DNA from: JAWSVE01 sp050789445
GTDB lineage: Bacteria > Pseudomonadota > Gammaproteobacteria > Pseudomonadales > Cellvibrionaceae
Length of the DNA stretch: 64,000 nucleotides
Direction of reading: 5' to 3'
Assembly: GCA_050789445.1 (NCBI GenBank)
Contig: JAILXR010000001.1
Coordinates: 186,001 to 250,000, forward strand
The notes beneath the pieces are model-generated. The model was not told the origin of the DNA. It worked only from the letters and a program-made list of their open reading frames with translations, and ran no database searches. Of this stretch, positions 1 through 8,599 are shown piece after piece (within the stretch, counting starts at the first letter, position 1; each line of letters starts with the position of its first letter). The translations under genes and the position numbers were made by a program.

Positions 1-66
1 GAATTTTAATTTACAGATATCCAGCCTGTCAGAACTAAAATAAGAAGGTTCTTTGAGATTGTTGCG

Positions 67-1290
67 TTATGTAACGGGGTTGTTGGGCAGTTGATTGGCA
101 GGCGAGGGTACGTTTTGCACAGCTCCCATGGTGACTCTAACAATACCTTGTTCTCCATTCCTCCATATTTCTAGTTCAATTGAGTCTCCCGGTTTTGCTT
201 GGCTAATCTCGGCAGCAATTAAACTCCCGTCTACTTCAAATACTTGATCGTTTGCCCGTGTGATGACGTCGCCAGGTAGAAGTTTGGCTCGAAAAGCTGG
301 AGAATTTTCATCAATGCGTGTGATGACTAATCCATTGGTAAAGCTTAAGTTGAGTGATCGAGCTAGGCGAGGAGTGAGTGGGCTGGCGATGACGCCAAGG
401 TAGCCGTGAACAGTTTTGCTGAACTCGATAATCTCATTGAGTACGCTCACTGCTGTTGATGCAGGGATAGCAAAACCAATACCGATAGATTCACCGGATC
501 CATTGCCCAGTATAGCGGTATTGATTCCTAATAAATTTCCGTAAATGTCGACGAGTGCTCCACCAGAATTCCCAGGGTTAATGGCCGCGTCAGTTTGTAT
601 GTAGCGCTGCAATCCTCGTTGTGTCTTGCCGAGTCGGCTCTTTGCGCTGATAATTCCTTGGCTAACGGATTGGCCGTAGCCGTATGGGTTTCCTATTGCT
701 AAGACGATGTCTCCAACTTCCGCTTGCTCTGGCATACCAATGTCGATCGCTGTTAAGTTTTCAAGATCAATTTTCAAAACAGCAAGATCGTTATCTGTGT
801 TTGCTCCAATAGGTGTCGCTTGAGCTTTTCTACCGTCGTTCAAATAAACAAAAAATTCATCGGCACCGTTGATAACATGATGGTTTGTTAAAATATAACC
901 CTCTTCACTGACGATGACGCCTGAGCCCATCGATGACAGTATTCTTTGTTGTTCGGGAGGTTCTGCGATATTGAAGTATTGACGAAATATGGGATCGTCT
1001 AATAATGGATTTCGTGGGCGAGGTTTTGTTGTGTAAATATTGACGACAGCAGGAGCTGCCCGTTTTACAGCATCAGAGTAGCTTATTGGCCCAGAGAAAC
1101 TTGTTTCGCTGGGTTTTAAATTGTCGCCCCAAAAAGAGTTTTCAGTGTCTTCTGGTGTAGATGTTAATGGGGTATCAGTGTTTTCAAAGCGTGGCATTAA
1201 AAACAAAATGGTAAGCGCAATCATTAAACCTATAGCAATGGGCCAGCCAGAAAAAGCAATTATTTTTTTAATAGACACTCTTCGATGCAC
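67..1290 (-). CDS. degS: DegS-type periplasmic serine protease with PDZ domain
   Basis: Membrane-anchored serine protease of the DegS/AlgW type, which in relatives cleaves the anti-sigma-E factor RseA/MucA when misfolded porins bind its PDZ domain. The 407-residue protein has one N-terminal membrane segment (about residues 11-31), then a trypsin-like domain with the triad visible as TNHHVI (His), DNDLAVLKID (Asp) and NPGNSGGALVD (Ser), and one C-terminal PDZ domain (about residues 295-390). A single PDZ plus an uncleaved anchor argues for DegS rather than DegP/DegQ. It lies downstream of zapG on the same strand. The start is a GTG with only a weak ribosome-binding site; a second GTG four codons later is possible. 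Function is inferred from the family; the regulon is not in this window. Confidence 0.9.
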   Translation of the reverse strand: MHRRVSIKKIIAFSGWPIAIGLMIALTILFLMPRFENTDTPLTSTPEDTENSFWGDNLKPSETSFSGPISYSDAVKRAAPAVVNIYTTKPRPRNPLLDDPIFRQYFNIAEPPEQQRILSSMGSGVIVSEEGYILTNHHVINGADEFFVYLNDGRKAQATPIGANTDNDLAVLKIDLENLTAIDIGMPEQAEVGDIVLAIGNPYGYGQSVSQGIISAKSRLGKTQRGLQRYIQTDAAINPGNSGGALVDIYGNLLGINTAILGNGSGESIGIGFAIPASTAVSVLNEIIEFSKTVHGYLGVIASPLTPRLARSLNLSFTNGLVITRIDENSPAFRAKLLPGDVITRANDQVFEVDGSLIAAEISQAKPGDSIELEIWRNGEQGIVRVTMGAVQNVPSPANQLPNNPVT

Positions 1291-1385
1291 CTGTCTTTGA
1301 GTTTATGGTGTTATTTGGCTGCTGTTGAATACGAGTATTTCGATTAACGTTAAATTCTAAAATGTTTTTTTCAAGTGAATCGATA

Positions 1386-1841
1386 TCAAATGGGTTCGTA
1401 GTGTTTCTGTTTGGTTGAGCTGCTATCAATGCCGTCTTCAATAGAGGTGTTTTCGTCTATTAATACTTCTTGAATATCTTGTTCAATGATCTTTGCATCT
1501 TCAGTCTCATCAATAATTTTATCCGCCAGCGTTATTTGCGCTGAAAATCCGTCCTTATTCATATCTGGATTGGCAAGTTTAGCTGCACTTGTTGCTAAGT
1601 ATTCATGAACGTCTTTGTAGTTTTTTGTCAGGGTATTAACTCTTCTAGATGTTTCTAAAAAATGTTCGGTAACGTCGGATTGATAGTCGGCTAATTGCTG
1701 TTCTTTTTCGGCAAGTTTTTCTTTGAGTGTTGTTGAGTTTCCTGATATCGATTTGAATAATCGAGAGAATAAAATGCCTATGCCTACACCAAGGAGTAGA
1801 GCGGCGATAAAAACGGTAATGATTGCTCCGGTAGAAAACAC
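1386..1841 (-). CDS. zapG: ZapG/YhcB (DUF1043) inner-membrane envelope and division protein
   Basis: A 151-residue protein with one N-terminal transmembrane helix (about residues 7-26, glycine-rich) followed by a charged coiled coil, the layout of YhcB/ZapG. This family localises to the inner membrane and affects the divisome and envelope growth. The GTG start is supported by a strong AGGAG six bases upstream. Its place between degS and a divergent zapE is the same as in enterobacteria. The C-terminal third is acidic and poorly conserved. The family assignment is secure; the exact biochemical role is not settled in the family. Confidence 0.85.
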   Translation of the reverse strand: MFSTGAIITVFIAALLLGVGIGILFSRLFKSISGNSTTLKEKLAEKEQQLADYQSDVTEHFLETSRRVNTLTKNYKDVHEYLATSAAKLANPDMNKDGFSAQITLADKIIDETEDAKIIEQDIQEVLIDENTSIEDGIDSSSTKQKHYEPI

Positions 1842-2064
1842 AAGACACTCCTAATTTCAAAGTATGAGGGCTAAGATTATACTCCTATCGTCGAGATATA
1901 TTTATGACTCTTTTCATAAAAAATAATTCATTGCAATTTTTTAATGCTAGCTAGTATCGCGCGTTTTGGCCTATTTTTGATTCAATGTTTATTGACTCAG
2001 GAGGATAAATGGCTAAAGTGGCGCTCACTTACCCAATTGCAACTAACTGTATCTAGTTCATTAT

Positions 2065-3171
2065 ATGTCTCCTTCCCCTCTAGAGCGCTATCAAGCAGAC
2101 CTAAAGCAGCCAAGCTTTCAATATGATCCATGCCAAGAACAAGTGGTCAGGGATCTCCAAGATTTATATGAGCGTCTTTTAAAGAGCAATAGTAAAACTA
2201 AAAAAAAGAACCTTTTAGTGTTTTGGGGGAAAGGAAAGCCCGTTGACCCTGAGATTGGTTTATATTTGTGGGGGGGCGTAGGTAGAGGTAAAACGTATTT
2301 AATGGATACCTTTTTCGAGAGCCTACCTTTCGAAGATAAAATGCGTGCGCATTTTCATCGGTTTATGAGGCGAGTTCATCATGAGCTTACTCTTTATGCT
2401 GGCCAGAAAGATCCATTGGATTTTATTGCTGAGAAGCTAAGTAAAGAAGCTCGCATCATTTGTTTTGACGAATTTTTCGTTTCTGATATTACCGATGCAA
2501 TGCTCTTGGGGACTTTATTTCAAGGGTTGTTTAAGAGGGGGGTATCTCTCGTAGCAACATCGAATATTGTACCTGATCAGCTGTATCGCAATGGCTTACA
2601 AAGGGAGCGGTTTTTACCAGCCATTGATTTGGTTAAGAAATTTACTAAAGTTGTACATGTTGATAGCCCAACAGATTATCGTCTCAGGGCGCTGGAAAAG
2701 GCAGAGTTGTATCACACTCCTTTAGATGCTGATGCAGAACAAAGTCTACAGAAAAGCTTTATGAGCCTAAAGCCCGAGCACTCAGAGGTGCATAAGCAGT
2801 TGCCTCTGGAAGTTGAGGGGCGCCCGATAATGGCAAAGCAGGTAGCTGAAGATATAGTATGGTTTGATTTTGTTGCTTTGTGTGACGGACCAAGGTCGCA
2901 AAATGATTACATTGAGCTGGCAAAAGAATATCATGCGGTGCTTATTTCACAGGTTCCGGTTTTTACCCATAAGAACAATGATCAGGCGAGGCGCTTTATC
3001 AATCTTGTTGATGAATTTTATGATCGTAATGTGAAATTGGTGCTTTCAGCAGAGAAGTCGCTGGATGAAATGTACGAATCTGGTTTATTGGGTTTTGAAT
3101 TCGAAAGAACGACTAGCCGCCTGCTTGAAATGCAAAGTCATGAGTATCTTGCAGCTGCTCACAAGCCTTAG
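2065..3171 (+). CDS. zapE: Cell division ATPase ZapE (AFG1-like)
   Basis: AFG1/LACE1-family P-loop ATPase; in E. coli ZapE interacts with FtsZ at the constricting septum. The 368-residue length is typical. A Walker A motif (GGVGRGKT, about residue 74) and a Walker B motif (IICFDEFF, about residue 133) are intact, and a sensor-like ATSN segment follows. It is transcribed divergently from zapG and precedes rplM-rpsI by about 160 bp, the usual gammaproteobacterial context. The ATG at 2065 gives an N-terminus matching the family (short leader then PCQEQVVRDLQ). Confidence 0.92.
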   Translation: MSPSPLERYQADLKQPSFQYDPCQEQVVRDLQDLYERLLKSNSKTKKKNLLVFWGKGKPVDPEIGLYLWGGVGRGKTYLMDTFFESLPFEDKMRAHFHRFMRRVHHELTLYAGQKDPLDFIAEKLSKEARIICFDEFFVSDITDAMLLGTLFQGLFKRGVSLVATSNIVPDQLYRNGLQRERFLPAIDLVKKFTKVVHVDSPTDYRLRALEKAELYHTPLDADAEQSLQKSFMSLKPEHSEVHKQLPLEVEGRPIMAKQVAEDIVWFDFVALCDGPRSQNDYIELAKEYHAVLISQVPVFTHKNNDQARRFINLVDEFYDRNVKLVLSAEKSLDEMYESGLLGFEFERTTSRLLEMQSHEYLAAAHKP

Positions 3172-3259
3172 AATTAACCTTTCATAAATGTTTTGCTCTG
3201 GGGGTGGAAGTTATTTTCGAGGATCGAGTAAGAGACCTAGTTATTGTCTCATTTAGGCC

Positions 3260-3288
3260 TTGAAAACGATCCGCCGCTTATGTAGTAT
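3260..3288 (+). promoter_or_regulatory. Sigma-70 promoter for rplM-rpsI
   Basis: TTGAAA (3260-3265) and TAGTAT (3283-3288) are separated by exactly 17 bp, 45 bp before the rplM start. The start of transcription would be near 3295. Assigned by motif match and position only. Confidence 0.6.
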
Positions 3289-3300
3289 TCGCGCTCTTTT

Positions 3301-3315
3301 ATGGGGAACCCCCAT
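3301..3315 (+). promoter_or_regulatory. Small hairpin in the rplM leader
   Basis: ATGGGG (3301-3306) pairs with CCCCAT (3310-3315) around a three-base loop, just after the predicted transcription start and 17 bp before the rplM ATG. In E. coli the rplM leader is the target of L13 autogenous control, so this could be an equivalent operator. That role is inference. Confidence 0.35.
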
Positions 3316-3332
3316 TAGCAAGGTAGATTATC

Positions 3333-3761
3333 ATGAAAACCATAAGTGCTACGGCTGAAACAGTACAGCGAGACTGGTATGTCATCGATGCAGCAGGCAA
3401 GACTCTTGGTCGTATGTCAGCTGAAATCGCTACTCGTCTTCGCGGAAAGCATAAGCCAGAGTTCACACCTCATGTCGATACGGGCGATTACATTGTTGTA
3501 ATCAATGCTGAGCAAGTCCGGGTGACTGGTAACAAAGCAAAAAACAAGATTTACCACCGTTATACAGGTTATATTGGTGGACTTAAGTCTATTAACTTTT
3601 CTGATCTTATTGAAAAGGCGCCTGAGCGTACTATTCAGTTAGCAGTAAAAGGAATGTTGCCTCGCGGTCCTCTGGGGCGAGCGATGTTCAAAAAATTAAA
3701 AGTATATGCTGGCGCGGAACATCCGCATACTGCTCAGCAGCCCCAAGAACTTAACGTCTAA
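3333..3761 (+). CDS. rplM: 50S ribosomal protein L13
   Basis: 142 residues, the normal bacterial length. The N-terminus (KTISATAETVQRDWYVIDA), the GKTLGRMSAEIA and LRGKHKPEFTPH segments and the MLPRGPLGRAM motif are diagnostic of uL13. It is an early-assembly protein of the large subunit. It is cotranscribed with rpsI, whose start lies 25 bp downstream. A good promoter and a short leader hairpin precede it. Confidence 0.98.
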   Translation: MKTISATAETVQRDWYVIDAAGKTLGRMSAEIATRLRGKHKPEFTPHVDTGDYIVVINAEQVRVTGNKAKNKIYHRYTGYIGGLKSINFSDLIEKAPERTIQLAVKGMLPRGPLGRAMFKKLKVYAGAEHPHTAQQPQELNV

Positions 3762-3786
3762 TTACAGACTGAAATAAAGGCTAAAC

Positions 3787-4179
3787 ATGGCTGATACTCA
3801 AAATTATGGTACTGGGCGACGTAAAACATCAACCGCTCGTGTATTTTTAACTCAAGGATCCGGTGCGATCTCTATTAATGGTCGAACGATAGATGATTAC
3901 TTCGGTCGTGAAGTGGCTAGAATGATTGTTAAGCAGCCACTTGAGTTGGTTGAGATGACTGAGAAGTTTGATCTCAAAATCACGGTTAAAGGCGGTGGTA
4001 GCTTCGGTCAAGCTGGTGCAATTCGTCATGGGCTTACTCGTGCTCTGATTGATTATGATGAAAATTTAAGGCCTTCTCTTCGTCAGGCGGGTTATGTAAC
4101 TCGTGATGCGCGTGAAGTTGAGCGTAAGAAAGTTGGTCTACGAAAAGCTCGTAAGCGTCCACAGTTCTCTAAACGTTAA
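3787..4179 (+). CDS. rpsI: 30S ribosomal protein S9
   Basis: 130 residues, full length. It shows the uS9 signatures GTGRRKTSTARVF near the N-terminus, GGGSFGQAGAIRHG in the middle, and the basic C-terminal tail ending KRPQFSKR whose last residues reach the decoding-site P tRNA. It is the second gene of the L13-S9 operon and is followed by a strong intrinsic terminator. Confidence 0.98.
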   Translation: MADTQNYGTGRRKTSTARVFLTQGSGAISINGRTIDDYFGREVARMIVKQPLELVEMTEKFDLKITVKGGGSFGQAGAIRHGLTRALIDYDENLRPSLRQAGYVTRDAREVERKKVGLRKARKRPQFSKR

Positions 4180-4212
4180 TTGCTCGCTTATTTCGCGGGT
4201 AATGTCTATGCT

Positions 4213-4251
4213 AAAAACGCTTAGCCTAAAAATTAGGCTAAGCGTTTTTTT
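4213..4251 (+). terminator. Intrinsic terminator after rpsI
   Basis: A perfect 13-bp stem (4217-4229 with 4233-4245, sequence ACGCTTAGCCTAA) with a three-base loop is followed by a T tract at 4245-4251. An A tract precedes the stem, so it could act in both directions, but no minus-strand gene ends here. Confidence 0.9.
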
Positions 4252-4448
4252 ATCCCCACTATTTAAAGATCCGTTATAAAAATCCTCTAAAACAAAGGGT
4301 TATCCTTGTAAGAAACGATCAATTTCTTTAACATATCGCGGCTTTTTGGGGACGTTTTAGGGCTGGTTCGTATGAATTACGTCCAATAAGTTAAGTTTAA
4401 GTAAAAATATAGAATTTCTATTCATCGCTGTAATGGGAGAGCAACGTC

Positions 4449-5054
4449 ATGAGCAATGACGGCATTAACGAACAGCGACGTCGATTTCTCACAGTATCTA
4501 CCTCTGTTGTAGGTGCTGCTGGGGTTGTCGGAGTTGCCGTACCTTTTGTTGGTTCTTGGAATCCTAGTGCTAAAGCTAGAGCTGCCGGAGCTCCAGTTAA
4601 AGTCAATATTGGTAAATTAGAGCCAGATTCAATGATGACAGTCGAATGGCGCGGGTTTCCTGTGTTTGTCGTTCGACGATCAAAAGAAACATTAGCTAAC
4701 ATTGAAAAAATGAACGAGAAGGTTCTTGATCCCAACTCGGACGCTGCTGATAGTAAGCAGCCAGCTTACGCAAAAAATGAATTCCGTTCAGCTCAGCCTG
4801 AAATTATGGTCTTTAAAGCTATTTGTACGCATCTAGGCTGTGTACCCCAGTATTGGGATGTTAATTACCCTGCTCCTGGTGATGATGAGTGGTTAGGTGG
4901 GTTTTTCTGCCCTTGCCATGGTTCTAAGTTTGATTTGGCTGGACGAGTATTTAAAGGTGTTCCTGCACCAACCAATCTCGAAGTTCCTCCCTATAAATAC
5001 GAAAGTGACAATGTACTTGTCATTGGTTTGGATCCAGAAGGAGCAAGCGCATGA
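4449..5054 (+). CDS. petA: Ubiquinol-cytochrome c reductase Rieske iron-sulfur subunit
   Basis: Rieske [2Fe-2S] subunit of the bc1 complex, which passes electrons from ubiquinol to cytochrome c1. The 201-residue protein starts with a twin-arginine type anchor (QRRRFLTVSTSVVG) and one transmembrane helix. The cluster ligands are in CTHLGC (about residues 119-124) and CPCHG (about residue 155). It overlaps the start of the cytochrome b/c1 gene by 4 bp (ATGA), so the two are translationally coupled. Confidence 0.96.
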   Translation: MSNDGINEQRRRFLTVSTSVVGAAGVVGVAVPFVGSWNPSAKARAAGAPVKVNIGKLEPDSMMTVEWRGFPVFVVRRSKETLANIEKMNEKVLDPNSDAADSKQPAYAKNEFRSAQPEIMVFKAICTHLGCVPQYWDVNYPAPGDDEWLGGFFCPCHGSKFDLAGRVFKGVPAPTNLEVPPYKYESDNVLVIGLDPEGASA

Positions 5055-7120
5055 ATAAGTGGCTCTTAGGTTTGTGGGGTTGGGTCGACGATAGACTCCC
5101 TGTGCAGCGTGCATGGGATACCCATATGGCAAAATATTATGCACCGAAGAATTTTAACTTTTGGTATATGTTCGGTGTTTTATCTTTACTTGTTCTGGTT
5201 AACCAATTACTGACTGGTATTTGGCTGACAATGAACTTTGAACCTTCAGCTGAGGGCGCTTTCGCTTCGGTTGAGTACATTATGCGTGATGTACCATTTG
5301 GTAGTTATTTGCGCTATATGCATTCCACAGGTGCTTCTGCGTTCTTTATCGTTGTCTACATGCATATGTTCCGTGGCTTAATGTACGGATCGTACAAAGC
5401 ACCACGTGAGCTGTTGTGGATTTTCGGTATGATTATCTACGTCGCATTGATGGCAGAAGCTTTCTTTGGGTATGTACTTCCTTGGGGCAATATGTCTTAT
5501 TGGGGTGCTCAGGTAATCGTAAATCTCTTAGGTGCAATCCCTGTTGTTGGTGAAGACTTAGCTGTTTGGTTCCGAGGTGATTTCTTAATCTCTGGCGCTA
5601 CGCTAAATCGGTTCTTTGCTCTTCACGTTGTTGCATTACCGATTGTTCTTATTATTTTGGTTTTTCTTCATATTTTGGCGCTTCATGAAGTGGGTTCAAA
5701 CAACCCTGATGGCGTTGAAATCAAGAAGAACAAAGACGAGAACGGTATTCCTAAAGACGGCATTCCATTTTTCCCATACTACTTACCGGTTCATGACCTA
5801 GTTGGTATTGTCGTATTCTTGTTTGCTTTTTGTTATGTGATGTTCTTTGTACCAGAGTTTGGTGGTTATTTTATAGAGCATGCGAACTTTGAAGAAGCTA
5901 ACAACTTGAAGACGCCAGAGCATATCGCACCTGTATGGTATTTCACGCCTTTTTACTCAATGCTACGTGCAATCACGATTGATATTGGTCCGTTGAATTC
6001 GAAGTTCTTAGGCTTCTTGACCATGGCAGCAGCGATTGCAATCTTGTTTGTATTGCCATGGCTTGACCGAAGCAAAGTGAAATCAATTCGATATAAAGGT
6101 CGTTTCAGCCAAGTTGCCTTAATCGTATTTGCAGCTGTATTTGTAATCCTTGGTGTTTTAGGAGTTAAATCGCCTACAGATGCACGAACTGCATTAGCTC
6201 AAGTGTGTACATTCCTCTACTTTGCTTATTTTATTGGAATGCCGTTTTGGACTTCTCGTGAAAAAACGTTGCCAGAACCTGAGCGAGTAAAAATGACGGG
6301 CTTACCGAAGTCGATTGTTTTTGCTGGGCTTGCACTGTTTGCTGTACTTATTTTTGTTCCTCTAAAAGCAGTTGGTGCAGAGTCAAGTTTTGATTGCGGC
6401 ACAATTAATTGTGACGATTTTGAAGCAGACTTCGACAATAAAGCTTCATTGCAAAATGGTGCGAAGTGGTTTGATGCCTATTGTGCTGGTTGTCATTCGT
6501 TGAAGTATTCACGCTATGAGCGCGTTGCTGATGATTTGGAGATTCCTCATCAGTTAATGGTTGATGCGTTAGTGCCTTGGGATTTAAAGAAAAACGAAGA
6601 AGGTAAGATTGGTCAGTTGATGGATATTTCCATGACCCCAGAAAATGCCAAAAAATGGTTAGGGTCTGCACCACCTGATCTGACTTTAGTGGCGCGCCTT
6701 CGAGAGCCTTCATGGTTATACACATATCTTCGAAATTTTTATCAAGATGATTCTCGCCCTACTGGCGTTAACAACCGAGTTTTTGACAAGGTTGCGATGC
6801 CTCACGCAATGCTCGAACTTCAAGGTTTAATGGAGTGTGCTCCAGGACCTCTTTTAGATAGCCATGGAAAGCCTGTTCGCGGTGATAATGGTGAAGAAAC
6901 AATGGCTCATTGTGGCAAGCTAGTTTCTGTATCTGATGGCAGTATGAGCGCTGAAGAATTTGACCAAGCAATTTATGATTTAGTGAACTACCTAGATTAT
7001 GTTGCCGAGCCAGGTGCTAGTGCACGTAAACATGCAGGTGTTTACGTGTTGTTGTTTTTAGGCGTGTTCTTGGTTTTCGCTTTATTACTTGATAGAGAGT
7101 ATTGGCGAGAGCTTCACTAA
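5051..7120 (+). CDS. Fused cytochrome b / cytochrome c1 of the bc1 complex
   Basis: One 689-codon reading frame carries both membrane cytochromes of complex III. Residues 1 to about 410 are cytochrome b, with haem-ligand histidines in the HSTGASAFF / VYMHMFRG and HVVALPIV / FLHILALHE helices and the Qo motif as PVWY in place of the usual PEWY. I recall that PVWY also occurs in other gamma- and betaproteobacteria. Residue Met415 (codon at 6293) begins what looks like a c1 signal peptide ending near VGA (about residue 439). It is followed by the haem site CAGCH (Cys478, Cys481, His482), an axial methionine region (KVAMPHAM) and a C-terminal anchor. Gammaproteobacterial petB and petC are commonly separate genes. 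A fused precursor is known as FbcH in Bradyrhizobium, where it is cleaved after export. No stop codon separates the two parts. Confidence 0.93.
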   Translation: MNKWLLGLWGWVDDRLPVQRAWDTHMAKYYAPKNFNFWYMFGVLSLLVLVNQLLTGIWLTMNFEPSAEGAFASVEYIMRDVPFGSYLRYMHSTGASAFFIVVYMHMFRGLMYGSYKAPRELLWIFGMIIYVALMAEAFFGYVLPWGNMSYWGAQVIVNLLGAIPVVGEDLAVWFRGDFLISGATLNRFFALHVVALPIVLIILVFLHILALHEVGSNNPDGVEIKKNKDENGIPKDGIPFFPYYLPVHDLVGIVVFLFAFCYVMFFVPEFGGYFIEHANFEEANNLKTPEHIAPVWYFTPFYSMLRAITIDIGPLNSKFLGFLTMAAAIAILFVLPWLDRSKVKSIRYKGRFSQVALIVFAAVFVILGVLGVKSPTDARTALAQVCTFLYFAYFIGMPFWTSREKTLPEPERVKMTGLPKSIVFAGLALFAVLIFVPLKAVGAESSFDCGTINCDDFEADFDNKASLQNGAKWFDAYCAGCHSLKYSRYERVADDLEIPHQLMVDALVPWDLKKNEEGKIGQLMDISMTPENAKKWLGSAPPDLTLVARLREPSWLYTYLRNFYQDDSRPTGVNNRVFDKVAMPHAMLELQGLMECAPGPLLDSHGKPVRGDNGEETMAHCGKLVSVSDGSMSAEEFDQAIYDLVNYLDYVAEPGASARKHAGVYVLLFLGVFLVFALLLDREYWRELH

Positions 7121-7184
7121 GCTGAAATTTTTGGCATAGTCATTCAAAACAACATATATCATTGTTGTGATTCAATCATGGCTT

Positions 7185-7228
7185 GGGCGACCTCCCTTAT
7201 AAACTAAGGATAAAGAGGATCGCCCTTT
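7185..7228 (+). terminator. Long hairpin after the cytochrome bc1 operon
   Basis: GGGCGA (7185-7190) pairs with TCGCCC (7220-7225), and the inner CCTC/GAGG and CCTT/AAGG segments also pair, with a bulge. A short TTT follows. The position between the bc1 operon and sspA fits a terminator, but the T tract is weak. Confidence 0.55.
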
Positions 7229-7273
7229 GCCGTTAAATTAATAACATAAATTATTTAATTAAAGGTGATATAA

Positions 7274-7912
7274 ATGGGTGGTGCCGTTACTAAGCGTTCA
7301 TCAATGACTTACTTTTCTGATGGCCGAGATCATTACAGCCATCGCGTACGCATTGTGCTGGCAGAAAAAGGTGTCTCTGTTGATATTATCGATGTTGAGC
7401 CTAAAAGCATCCCTGATGAACTTTCAGAGCTAAATCCTTACAACTCTCTTCCTACCTTGGTTGATCGAGAGTTAGTGTTGTATGAATCAAAAGTAATGAT
7501 GGAATATCTCGATGAGCGTTTTCCTCATCCGCCATTACTTCCTGTATATCCTGTAGCGCGCGCTCAAAGCCGTTTATGGATGTACAGAATCGAAAAAGAT
7601 TGGTGTCCTTTAGTTGATAATATTACTAATGGCAAAAACAAAGATCTTGTCGATAAGTCTCGAAAAGAATTACACGATAGTTTATTAACTATCTCTCCAA
7701 TTTTTCAAGAAATGCCATATTTTATGAGCGAGGAATTCACAATCGTTGATTGTTGCTTAGCTCCAATTTTGTGGCGACTAGAAGCTTTAGGTATTAAATT
7801 ACCCAGCACTAAACAAAGCAAACCTATAGAGTTATATATGGAGCGGTTGTTTGCTCGTGAAGCTTTCCGTGAAAGCTTGACTGAGTATGAAAAGGAAATG
7901 AGAGAATTTTAA
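7274..7912 (+). CDS. sspA: Stringent starvation protein A (GST-fold RNA polymerase partner)
   Basis: SspA binds RNA polymerase and modulates stress and stationary-phase transcription. The 212-residue protein has the thioredoxin-like N-terminal half (DHYSHRVRIVLAEKGV, NPYNSLPTLVDRELVLYESKVMMEYLDERFPHP) and the all-helical GST C-terminal half. As in other SspA proteins, the catalytic residue of true GSTs is not evident. An AAAGGTGA ribosome-binding site precedes the ATG. It lies after the bc1 genes and before sspB, an order shared with pseudomonads. Confidence 0.94.
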   Translation: MGGAVTKRSSMTYFSDGRDHYSHRVRIVLAEKGVSVDIIDVEPKSIPDELSELNPYNSLPTLVDRELVLYESKVMMEYLDERFPHPPLLPVYPVARAQSRLWMYRIEKDWCPLVDNITNGKNKDLVDKSRKELHDSLLTISPIFQEMPYFMSEEFTIVDCCLAPILWRLEALGIKLPSTKQSKPIELYMERLFAREAFRESLTEYEKEMREF

Positions 7913-8104
7913 TTTTTAAAAGTCGTAGCAAATAAAAATTGTCAGTATTGAAATGTTTGGGCCAAAATAGCGGCTTTAAAAATCATTGCTGGCAATTGTT
8001 ACCAAATGGCTAGATAAAAAACAGTTAGATATAAATTAAGAAAAATAGTTTGGCTGAACCGAGCTATCCTACCTAAGAATAATTCCCCAAGTAGAGTTTT
8101 TATC

Positions 8105-8536
8105 ATGTCGATGACATCCAGCAGACCTTATATGATTCGCGCTCTGTATGAATGGATAGTTGATAATAAAAGCACGCCATATCTTTTAGTCGATGCGAAC
8201 TCAGATGGTGTTTCAGTGCCGCAAGAATTCGTAAATAAAGATGGTCAAATCGTTTTAAATATATCACCGACTGCAGTGAAAGATTTATTCGTATCCAATG
8301 AAAGTTTAACTTTTAATGCGCGTTTTGGCGGTATCCCAAGGGATATTTTTGTACCTTGTGGTGCAATTTTGGGGATTTACGCAAGAGAAAATGGCCAAGG
8401 AATGATTTTCGAGCCTGAAAATGGAACACAGCCAACGCCTCCTTCTCCGAACGGTGGTGGACCTTCACCAAAGAATACTTTACCCAAAGACGATGGCAAA
8501 GACAGTAAGCGTCCAAGCTTACGCGTTGTGAAATAA
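8105..8536 (+). CDS. sspB: ClpXP protease specificity-enhancing factor SspB
   Basis: Adaptor that delivers ssrA-tagged peptides to ClpXP. The folded N-terminal domain (about residues 1-105) has the family signature RPYMIRALYEWIVDN and the NARFGG segment of the tag-binding groove. It is followed by a proline/glycine-rich linker, and the last residues LRVVK form the ClpX-docking tail. Length 143 is normal. It is about 190 bp downstream of sspA, so a separate promoter is possible. Confidence 0.94.
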   Translation: MSMTSSRPYMIRALYEWIVDNKSTPYLLVDANSDGVSVPQEFVNKDGQIVLNISPTAVKDLFVSNESLTFNARFGGIPRDIFVPCGAILGIYARENGQGMIFEPENGTQPTPPSPNGGGPSPKNTLPKDDGKDSKRPSLRVVK

Positions 8537-8599
8537 ATCGAAATTTATCTTTCGTTTTGTTTATTTTCTTCGGTTGCCAATAATAAAATCAATTACTAA

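Noticed and set aside
1944..2126. 60-codon open frame upstream of zapE
   Set aside because: Overlaps the zapE start in another frame and has no coding character.
5051..7120. Missed stop codon making an artificial cytochrome b/c1 fusion
   Set aside because: The frame is continuous through the junction and the fused form has precedent in FbcH; kept as a real fusion but flagged.
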